Part shown: piece by piece, positions 53,873 through 59,973 of the stretch
Layout: every line of letters starts with the position of its first letter
Position numbering within the stretch: the first letter of the stretch is position 1
Assembly: GCA_019635485.1 (NCBI GenBank)
Contig: JAHBZL010000002.1
Location: 124,001-188,000, forward strand
DNA: 64,000 nucleotides
Direction of reading: 5' to 3'
DNA from: Piscinibacter sp.
GTDB taxonomy: Bacteria > Pseudomonadota > Gammaproteobacteria > Burkholderiales > Burkholderiaceae_C
Position numbers and translations under genes: made by a program
The notes under the pieces: generated by a model
What the model was told of the DNA's origin: nothing
Seen by the model: the letters and a program-made list of their open reading frames with translations, nothing else
Database searches by the model: none

Positions 53873-54192
53873 GAGATCGATCCTCCGGGCGGCCTCTCCA
53901 GCGCGCGCGGGCCGCGCACGAGATCGGCGAAGCTGGGCTGGACGCGGTTGACCTTCTCGCGCAGCACGATGAACTGCTCGGCGTGCGCCAGGAACAGGTC
54001 GGTCAGCCGCGGATCGAAGGCGCGGCCGCGCTCGCTGCGCCCGTTGCGCTCGCGGTGCATGCGCGCGAAGTCGGCGACGAAGCGCTCCATCTGCGCGCCC
54101 GCCGCCGGTTCGAAGGACAGGCCGCCCTCGCCCAGGATCAGGGGGGCCGGGGTGCCGGGAGGATCGGCGGCAACGGACAACATCGGGGGCAT
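53869..54192 (-). CDS. Small protein of unknown function, first gene of the sensor operon
   Basis: Not recognised. The 107-residue product has a proline-rich start (to about residue 20) and a helical core (QMERFVADFARMHRERNG, DPRLTDLFLAHAEQFIVLRE) with several His and Arg but no Cys pairs. No signal peptide or membrane helix. Start ATG 54192 is assumed; ATG 54183 (MLSVAAD) is possible. It overlaps the binding-protein gene by four bases and lies just downstream of a Fur-like palindrome, so it is expressed with the sensor genes. Confidence 0.65.
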   Translation of the reverse strand: MPPMLSVAADPPGTPAPLILGEGGLSFEPAAGAQMERFVADFARMHRERNGRSERGRAFDPRLTDLFLAHAEQFIVLREKVNRVQPSFADLVRGPRALERPPGGSIS

Positions 54193-54221
54193 GCGGAACT
54201 CAGGGGCTCGGCTCGGAGCTC

Positions 54222-54235
54222 ATAATGATCATTAT
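54222..54235. promoter_or_regulatory. Fur-box-like palindrome in the divergent promoter
   Basis: ATAATGATCATTAT is a perfect 14-bp palindrome inside a 20-base AT-only-rich island (54222-54241) in DNA of about 70% GC. It carries three overlapping NATWAT-type hexamers (ATAATG, ATCATT, ATTATC), the pattern of Fur/Zur-family boxes. It lies between the leftward sensor operon (start 54192) and the rightward HTH-receiver/receiver-Hpt/soxA operon (start 54308), 29 and 72 bases from the two starts. Metal control of the locus is inferred. Confidence 0.55.
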
Positions 54236-54307
54236 TATCATCTTGTGTGGCCTCACCGGGGGAGAGCAAGCGTGCGAAGCCGGCAAATCTTGGCAGAATC
54301 GACCGGG

Positions 54308-54952
54308 ATGAAACAAGCCCGTTCGCAGCCCGCCTCGCCCACCGGCGACTTCAGCACACTCGAAGTGGCACGCATGCTCGGCATGGCCGTGCGCTCCGTG
54401 CAGCTGATGGTCGATCGCGGCGAGCTGTCGGCATGGAAGACACCGGGCGGACACCGGCGCATCGCGGCCGAGTCCGTCCAGCGCTGGCTGGACCGGCGCG
54501 CCAACGCGGCATCGGCCGCGGCCGCGCCGGCCACGGAAGCACCGCCTCCCGCGGCGCGCAGCGGCGGCACGGCGACGGCGCTGCTGATCGAGGACTCCAA
54601 GCACTACCAGAACCTGATCGGCCTGATCGTGCGGCAGCAGTTCCCGGAACTGACGCTGCAGATCGCCGACGACGGCATCTCGGGCCTCGCGATGGCCGGG
54701 CAGCTGCGTCCGCAGGTGCTGATCGTCGACATCCTGCTGCCCGGCATCGACGGGGCCACGCTGATCACCAGCCTGCGCTCGCACCGCCAGTTCGACGGCA
54801 CCCAGCTGATCGTCGTGACCTCGCTGGACGACGCCGACCGCGACCCGTACCGCTTCGCGCTCGAGGGCCTGCCGGTGGTGCACAAATCGCAGCTGGTCGC
54901 CGAACTGCCGCAGCGCCTGCGCGACTGCCTCGCGGCGGCCGGCCTGCGCTGA
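54308..54952 (+). CDS. MerR/excisionase-type HTH fused to a response-regulator receiver
   Basis: DNA-binding response regulator with reversed domain order. The 214-residue protein has an N-terminal helix-turn-helix of the excisionase/MerR type (FSTLEVARMLGMAVRSVQLMVDRGEL then WKTPGGHRRI, residues 15-60, quoted in parts), an Ala/Pro linker (65-88) and a C-terminal receiver (LLIEDSKHY; phosphoacceptor Asp141 in LIVDILLPGIDG; Thr in VVTSLDD; Lys in VHKSQL). Probably the DNA-binding output of the neighbouring kinase. Eleven bases separate it from the receiver-Hpt gene. Confidence 0.9.
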   Translation: MKQARSQPASPTGDFSTLEVARMLGMAVRSVQLMVDRGELSAWKTPGGHRRIAAESVQRWLDRRANAASAAAAPATEAPPPAARSGGTATALLIEDSKHYQNLIGLIVRQQFPELTLQIADDGISGLAMAGQLRPQVLIVDILLPGIDGATLITSLRSHRQFDGTQLIVVTSLDDADRDPYRFALEGLPVVHKSQLVAELPQRLRDCLAAAGLR

Positions 54953-54963
54953 CGGGGCCGGGC

Positions 54964-55665
54964 ATGGCCGCGCGGGTCGTGCTGGTCGAGGACGATCCGA
55001 CCATCCGACGCTTCTTCGCCCTGGCGGTCGAGGAGCTGCCGCTGGACCTGGTCGAATGCGCCAGCCTGGCACAGGGCCGGGAGGCGCTCGCCTCGGCACC
55101 CACGGCGCTGCTCGTCACCGACCTCATGCTGCCGGATGGCCACGGCGTCGATCTGCTCGAGTCGGTGGCCGCGCAGCCGGCCCCGCGGCCGCGCTGCATC
55201 GTCTTCAGCGCCGGCGTCAACGCCGCGCTGCGGCAGCGGCTGGAGGCGCTGGGCAGCTGGCGCATCCTGGACAAGCCGGTCGCGATCGGCGTGCTGCTCG
55301 AGGCGGTCGAGTCCGCGCTCGCCGGTGGCCCATCGGTCGCCGAGGCGAAGGCGGCCGACCCCGCGGGCGACCCGGTTCAGCGTCACTTCGGCGGCGATGC
55401 GGCGCTGTACACGGCGTTCCGCGATTCGGCCCTGCAGCAGTTCGCGGCCGACATCGCCGAAGGCGAGCGCTGCGCGGCGGCGGCCGACCTGCCCGCGCTG
55501 CGGCGCCTCGCCCACAGCCTGAAGTCGGTGTTGCTGTTGCTTGGCGACGACGCCGGTTCGGAACAGGCCCGCGCGCTGGAACGCCAGGCGGCCGGCGGCG
55601 CGCCGGACAGCGTCGCCGCCTGGCCGGCGCTGCGCGACCGGCTGGCGGGCTGGGCAACGCGATGA
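54964..55665 (+). CDS. Receiver-Hpt phosphorelay protein
   Basis: Signal relay without DNA-binding domain. The 233-residue protein has an N-terminal receiver (LVEDDP; phosphoacceptor Asp53 in VTDLMLPDG; Lys in ILDKP) and a C-terminal histidine phosphotransfer domain (HFGGDAALYTAFRDSALQQF, His184 in LRRLAHSLKSV). It could pass phosphate between the sensor kinase and the HTH-receiver protein. Its stop overlaps the soxA start by four bases (ATGA), a strong sign that signalling and SoxA production are linked. Confidence 0.9.
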   Translation: MAARVVLVEDDPTIRRFFALAVEELPLDLVECASLAQGREALASAPTALLVTDLMLPDGHGVDLLESVAAQPAPRPRCIVFSAGVNAALRQRLEALGSWRILDKPVAIGVLLEAVESALAGGPSVAEAKAADPAGDPVQRHFGGDAALYTAFRDSALQQFAADIAEGERCAAAADLPALRRLAHSLKSVLLLLGDDAGSEQARALERQAAGGAPDSVAAWPALRDRLAGWATR

Positions 55666-56465
55666 TCCCGTCGGGGCGCGCGGCCCTGCTCGCTGCGGCG
55701 CTCATGGTCGGCTGCGCGGCCGAACCGGCACCGGCGCCAACCGCGCTGTCGGCGCCCCCTGCCGCAGCGCGCCGCTCCGGCTTCCAGGACATGGGCCCCA
55801 CGCTGCAGGCCCTGCAGCGCGACGACACGCAGAACCCGGGCCTGCTGTGGGTGCTCGAGGGCGAATCGCTGTGGCAGGCGCCGGCCGGCCCGCGCGGGCA
55901 GCGCTGCACCGACTGTCATGCCGGCGAACCGTCGCACACGCTGCGTGGCGTTGCCCTGCGCTACCCACGCTACGACAGCGCGCTCGGCCGGCCGATCACC
56001 CTCGCGCAGCGCATCGCGCAATGCCGGGCGCGCCAGGGCGTCGTTGCGCCGGCGCCGGACAGCCGGGACCTGCTCGCGCTGGAAGCCTTCGTCGCACGGC
56101 AGTCGCGCGGCCTGCCGATCGCGCCGGACGACGACCCGCGCCTCGCTCCGGCGGCCGAGCGGGGCCGCGCCTTGTTCGAACGCCGGCTCGGCGCCCTCAA
56201 CCTGTCGTGCGCGCAATGCCACGATCATCTGGCGGGCGGACGCCTCGGCGGCAGCCCGATCCCGCAGGGCCATCCGACCGGCTACCCGATCTACCGGCTG
56301 GAGTGGCAGGGGCTCGGCTCGCTGCAGCGCCGCCTGCGCGGCTGCGTCACCGGTGTACGAGCTGAACCCTGGCCCGCCGGCGCGCCGGAGTGGGTCGAGC
56401 TCGAGCTGTACCTGATGCGGCGCGCCGCCGGGATGGCGCTGGAAACGCCGGCCGTGCGGCCGTGA
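55662..56465 (+). CDS. soxA: SoxA-type dihaem cytochrome c
   Basis: Catalytic cytochrome of SoxAX, which joins a thiol-type substrate to the SoxY cysteine. The 267-residue protein has the SoxA opening NPGLLWVLEGESLW, haem sites CTDCH (82-86) and CAQCH (183-187), the block GGSPIPQGHPTGYPIYRLEW and the Cys228 haem ligand in LRGCVTGVRAEPW. Two haems are kept, as in the dihaem SoxA type. A lipoprotein-like Cys18 follows the signal (LMVGC). It is separated from soxX/soxY/soxZ by the regulatory genes but is translationally coupled to them through the receiver-Hpt gene. Confidence 0.93.
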   Translation: MIPSGRAALLAAALMVGCAAEPAPAPTALSAPPAAARRSGFQDMGPTLQALQRDDTQNPGLLWVLEGESLWQAPAGPRGQRCTDCHAGEPSHTLRGVALRYPRYDSALGRPITLAQRIAQCRARQGVVAPAPDSRDLLALEAFVARQSRGLPIAPDDDPRLAPAAERGRALFERRLGALNLSCAQCHDHLAGGRLGGSPIPQGHPTGYPIYRLEWQGLGSLQRRLRGCVTGVRAEPWPAGAPEWVELELYLMRRAAGMALETPAVRP

Positions 56466-56466
56466 A

Positions 56467-56487
56467 GCGCTGACCCGCGTTCAGCGC
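56467..56487. terminator. Hairpin between convergent soxA and pfp
   Basis: GCGCTGA (56467-56473) pairs with TCAGCGC (56481-56487) over a seven-base spacer. It lies directly after the soxA stop and its right arm includes the stop codon of the convergent phosphofructokinase gene. No T run; a weak bidirectional terminator is the likely role. Confidence 0.4.
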
Positions 56488-57704
56488 CCCTGGGCCAGCA
56501 CCTTGGCGACCGGGTTGGGCCGCAGCCGGAAGGCGTCGGGCATGCCGGAGCCGAGCAGCGGGCGCAGGTAGAGCCGGAACGCGTCGGTCACGTCGGTGCC
56601 GCTGGCGCTGATGAAGGCATCGTCCATCGTGCGGGTCTTGCCGGCCACGGTCTCGAGCGGCACGAGCTCGTAGTCGACCGAGTAGAAGCCGGTGCGCTTG
56701 ATCGCCACCGAACCGTCGCGGTCGCCCCACATCGCGTACTGCACGGCCTTCTCGCCGACTTCGCGCGCCTCGCGCTGGTCGACGTCGCTGACGCAGCCGA
56801 TGAAGGAGCGCTGCACGTAGCCGAAGGTGTCGCCGCGCACGCGCTTGATGCCGAGCTTGCTCTTGATCTCCTCGCACAGCAGGTCGGCCAGCGCACCGCT
56901 GCCGGACAGCTGCACGTTGCCGTGCGCGTCGTGTTCGAGGTCCTTGGCGAGCTGCGCCGCGATCGGCGTGCCGCCGGCGTCGTGGATGCCCTCGGAGACC
57001 GCGATCACGCAGCGCCGGTGGCGCTCGTACACCGCCTTCACGTCGGCCAGGAACTTCTCCAGCACGAAGGTGCGCTCGGGCACGTAGATCAGGTGCGGTC
57101 CGTCGTCCGGGAACTTCTTGCCCAGCGCCGAGGCCGCCGTCAGGAAGCCGGCGTGCCGCCCCATCACGACCGCGACGTAGACGCCCGGCAGCGCCGCGTT
57201 GTCGAGGTTCGCGCCGGCGAAGGCCTGGGCGACGAAGCGCGCCGCGGACGGGAAGCCGGGCGTGTGGTCGTTGCCGACCAGGTCGTTGTCGATCGTCTTC
57301 GGGATGTGGATCGAGCGCAGCGGGTAGTTCGCCTTGCGCGCCTCCTCGCTGACGATGCGCACGGTGTCCGACGAGTCGTTGCCGCCGATGTAGAAGAAGT
57401 GGCCGATCTCGTGGGCCTGCAGGACCTTGAAGATCTCCTGGCAGTACTTCAGGTCCGGCTTGTCGCGCGTGGAGCCGAGCGCCGAGGACGGCGTGCCCGC
57501 GACCAGCTCGAGGTTGTGGCTGGTCTCCTGCGTCAGGTCGACGAAGTCCTCGTTGACGATGCCGCGCACGCCGTGGCGCGCGCCGTAGACCAGCCGGATG
57601 TCGCGGAAGCGCCGCGCCTCGAGCACCGCACCGACCAGCGACTGGTTGATCACCGCGGTGGGACCGCCGCCCTGGGCGACGAGGATCTTGCCGGATTGCT
57701 GCAT
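56481..57704 (-). CDS. pfp: Pyrophosphate-dependent 6-phosphofructokinase
   Basis: Reversible phosphorylation of fructose 6-phosphate using PPi, replacing ATP-PFK in glycolysis or running in the gluconeogenic direction. The 407-residue protein has GGGPTAVINQSL near the start, the phosphate-donor motif GGNDSSDT (Asn where most have Asp; the Gly-to-Asp type change that favours PPi is present at GGND), the catalytic PKTIDNDL and VVMGRHAGFLTAASAL. A late FISASGTDVTD tail is typical of this clade. Single gene, start 57704. Confidence 0.9.
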   Translation of the reverse strand: MQQSGKILVAQGGGPTAVINQSLVGAVLEARRFRDIRLVYGARHGVRGIVNEDFVDLTQETSHNLELVAGTPSSALGSTRDKPDLKYCQEIFKVLQAHEIGHFFYIGGNDSSDTVRIVSEEARKANYPLRSIHIPKTIDNDLVGNDHTPGFPSAARFVAQAFAGANLDNAALPGVYVAVVMGRHAGFLTAASALGKKFPDDGPHLIYVPERTFVLEKFLADVKAVYERHRRCVIAVSEGIHDAGGTPIAAQLAKDLEHDAHGNVQLSGSGALADLLCEEIKSKLGIKRVRGDTFGYVQRSFIGCVSDVDQREAREVGEKAVQYAMWGDRDGSVAIKRTGFYSVDYELVPLETVAGKTRTMDDAFISASGTDVTDAFRLYLRPLLGSGMPDAFRLRPNPVAKVLAQGR

Positions 57705-57763
57705 GCGGGCCTCCTGGTTCCGGCGGGGATCCTACCCCCGCCGGGACCGTGGAGGCACGCGGT

Positions 57764-58003
57764 TCAGGCCGCCAGCCGCAGCGGCTCGCGGCGCGCGCCT
57801 TCGTAGCCCTGCAATTCGGCCAGCGCGCGGCGGATGTCCGCCTCGTCGCCGTCGATCACCGCGCGGTCGGCGCGGCGCAGCGACGCCTCGATCAGCGCCG
57901 ACGCGAACGCGCCGGCCGAGCCGATCGACACGTACTTGCGGACCAGTTCGCGGCAGCGGGCCTGTTCGGCAGGCAGGGCGTGGAGCAGATGGGTGTTGAG
58001 CAT
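57764..58003 (-). CDS. Small protein of unknown function
   Basis: Not recognised. The 79-residue protein is mostly helical with a Cys-Arg-rich early segment (AEQARCRELVRKYVSIGSAG) and an acidic middle (DGDEADIRRALAELQGYEG). No signal peptide or membrane span. AGGGGAA 5 bases before ATG 58003 is a reasonable ribosome site. The upstream 235 bases (58004-58238) are non-coding and contain, at 58127-58142, a motif shared with the promoter of the TPR regulator gene, suggesting common control. Confidence 0.65.
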   Translation of the reverse strand: MLNTHLLHALPAEQARCRELVRKYVSIGSAGAFASALIEASLRRADRAVIDGDEADIRRALAELQGYEGARREPLRLAA

Positions 58004-58126
58004 GGTGTTCCCCTGGTTCGGTCAAGTCGTCGGACGGCAGGTTCAGCGCGTCGTCCGGGCTTCATTGCAGTCCGGCCCGGTTCCCATTGCGACGCAGCGC
58101 ATCGCCATCCCCTGTTCCGTTCAACG

Positions 58127-58142
58127 ACGATCGCCAGACGAT
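58127..58142. promoter_or_regulatory. Candidate regulator site, copy 1
   Basis: ACGATCGCCAGACGAT here matches ACGATCGTGAGACGAT at 59947-59962 at 14 of 16 positions. It lies 124 bases upstream of the 79-residue gene. Identity at this level between two non-coding regions flanking one locus suggests a common operator; the core ACGATCG is near-palindromic. Confidence 0.45.
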
Positions 58143-58238
58143 CCGGACATTAGGGATGTACGGAGCGGCGAAAGCAGCGGACGCGGCTCGGCCGGCAGCC
58201 GGGCCGGTCGGCCGCGGGGGCGCGCGCGATCGGGACGT

Positions 58239-59852
58239 TCAGCCCGCGCGGGGCCCCGTCGGCCGGTACGGGCCGGACGGGCGGTGCAGCTGCTTGCACG
58301 GGTCCCCGCCCTGCGGCTTCTTCGGCTCGAAGCTGGCGTTGAAGACCGGGAACTCGGGAATCGCGGCCGGCAGCAGGCGCACGAAGCTGCCGTCCAGCGG
58401 CGAATCGCGGTGGTATTCGATCAGGAAGTCGACCCAGTCGGTCACCTTGACGAACTCGATGATGTGCGGCTGCACCGGCGGGCGCGCCGGGTCGGGGTTG
58501 ACGTCCAGGTAGAACGGGCTGCGCCAGTCCCAGACGCCGCGCAGCAGCGGGTCCGGCAGGAAGATGTTCATCGCCAGCTGGTTGGACGTGAAGTTCCAGG
58601 TGATGCCGGTCCCGTCGGCCACCCAGGGCTGATCCGCGTCGCCGTAGACCTTGATGCCCTTCAGCGCGTCCTGCAGCGCCCGGCAGGCCGGATGCACCGG
58701 GTGCGGCCGGAAGTCGAACTTCAGCAGCGCAGACGCGAAGCTGTACAGGTCCGTCAGCTGGTCCGGCGTCTCCAGCGCGAAGCCGGCCTCGGTGTCGTAC
58801 TGCTGGGCCAGGATGATCGCGTTCATGATGCGCTGGACCACCACCTGCCGGTCGCCCGGGTTCGGGGCGCTGCGCAGTGCGGCCAGCAGGGCGTCGGCCA
58901 GGTCGTCGACGCACTCCGCGACGGCGTGCATGCGCGACAGCCGCACCACGCAGCCGGCCGTCGGGTGGTTGCCCTTGGCCTTCAGCACCGCATGGTTGCC
59001 CTCCGCGAACCACTGCGAGAGCTGCTGCGCCGTCGCCGTGCCCTGCTGGCGCAGCCGGTCGAACACGGCCGGGTACGGTTGACCGGCGGTGAAGAAGTTG
59101 TAGTTCGGGTAGCCGGTGGCGTAGTCGGCGTACGGGGCGACCGTGTGCAGCACCTCGGCCGACATGTTGAAGCAGTTGTCGAAGTGGATCACCGCCAGCT
59201 TCGGCACGCCGGCGTCCAGCGCCGCCTTGAGTGCGGCGCCGAGGCCCCAGGTCGACAGCGGCATGTGGTTGACCGGCAGCAGCGGCGAGCCCTGCGGCAG
59301 CAGCGGAGAGCCCTGGGGCAGCAGGGGCGACCCCTGCGGCAGCAGCGGCGAGCCCTGCGGCAGCACCGGGGCACCCGCGCCGGCACTGATGCGCCATTCG
59401 AAGCGGCCGTTCTCGGTCAGCGTGGCCGCGCTCAGCTGGGTGCGGTCGATCTCGGGCAGGTAACCCGCGCCGTGCCCTTCCAGCGCCAGCACGATCGCGG
59501 CGGTCGGCCGGCTGCGGTGCGCGTGGCGCAGGAACCCGGCCAGGTTGCGCGGGTGGGCCATGTCCTGCTTCCAGCGCGAGGTGACGACCATGCCCGCCGG
59601 CTTGCCGGCCTCGATCTCGATCAGCCAGGTGTCGTCGTCGACGCGGTCGACCAGTGCCGCCACGTGCACGCCGCTTTCGGCCACCTTCAGCAGGCCCTGC
59701 ACCAGCGGGTGCTGGGCCAGCGTCTGCGAACTGCCGTCGGGGTAGGTGCTGAGCACCGGGTCGGTCCCGAACGGGGCGTAGACCGCCAGCAGCACGCTGT
59801 CCGTGCGCTGCGGTTCTCCGGATTTCTCGGGCAGCAGCCGGGGCAGGTTCAT
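58239..59852 (-). CDS. Caspase-like (C11/clostripain-type) peptidase with heptad repeat
   Basis: Probable cytoplasmic cysteine peptidase of the clostripain/caspase fold. The 537-residue protein has the two expected catalytic elements in order: His127 in ALEGHGAGYLP and Cys227 in IHFDNCFNMSAEV, each after a hydrophobic strand. Between them is an insertion built from four LPQGSPL repeats (about residues 164-192). The C-terminal 250 residues have no motif that I know; the last 20 are Pro/Arg-rich. No signal peptide. ATG 59852 follows AGGAGAAGAAGAC. Divergent from a TPR regulator. Activity and target are unknown. Confidence 0.75.
   Translation of the reverse strand: MNLPRLLPEKSGEPQRTDSVLLAVYAPFGTDPVLSTYPDGSSQTLAQHPLVQGLLKVAESGVHVAALVDRVDDDTWLIEIEAGKPAGMVVTSRWKQDMAHPRNLAGFLRHAHRSRPTAAIVLALEGHGAGYLPEIDRTQLSAATLTENGRFEWRISAGAGAPVLPQGSPLLPQGSPLLPQGSPLLPQGSPLLPVNHMPLSTWGLGAALKAALDAGVPKLAVIHFDNCFNMSAEVLHTVAPYADYATGYPNYNFFTAGQPYPAVFDRLRQQGTATAQQLSQWFAEGNHAVLKAKGNHPTAGCVVRLSRMHAVAECVDDLADALLAALRSAPNPGDRQVVVQRIMNAIILAQQYDTEAGFALETPDQLTDLYSFASALLKFDFRPHPVHPACRALQDALKGIKVYGDADQPWVADGTGITWNFTSNQLAMNIFLPDPLLRGVWDWRSPFYLDVNPDPARPPVQPHIIEFVKVTDWVDFLIEYHRDSPLDGSFVRLLPAAIPEFPVFNASFEPKKPQGGDPCKQLHRPSGPYRPTGPRAG
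59275..59358 (-). repeat. Four tandem 21-bp repeats coding LPQGSPL
   Basis: Four in-frame units of 21 bp (59275-59295, 59296-59316, 59317-59337, 59338-59358) with one to four differences each, followed by a partial fifth. They encode a Pro/Gly-rich heptapeptide inside the caspase-like protein, between the two catalytic residues. Units of this kind change copy number by slippage, so strain variation is likely. Confidence 0.9.
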
Positions 59853-59940
59853 GTCTTCTTCTCCTGGTTGTCCTTGCCCGCAACGGTAACCCCCGGCACG
59901 TCGCATTCACAAGCATCTCGTCCGTCGGTGGGATGGCGAC

Positions 59941-59960
59941 CGTCAGACGATCGTGAGACG
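59941..59960. promoter_or_regulatory. Candidate regulator site, copy 2 (interrupted palindrome)
   Basis: CGTCAGACGATCGTGAGACG has inverted arms CGTC/GACG and a palindromic ACGATCGT centre; 16 of 20 positions are symmetric. It lies 13 bases before the regulator start at 59974 and about 90 bases upstream of the divergent peptidase start. Position and symmetry fit an autoregulatory operator of the HTH protein. Confidence 0.5.
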
Positions 59961-59973
59961 ATTTCCGATCGCC

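Noticed and set aside
54222-54241. Simple AT-rich -10 promoter element
   Set aside because: A promoter may overlap it, but a perfect 14-bp palindrome with repeated Fur-type hexamers is more than a -10 box requires.
59275-59358. CRISPR array
   Set aside because: The units are contiguous 21-bp coding repeats with no unique spacers and lie in frame inside a gene.
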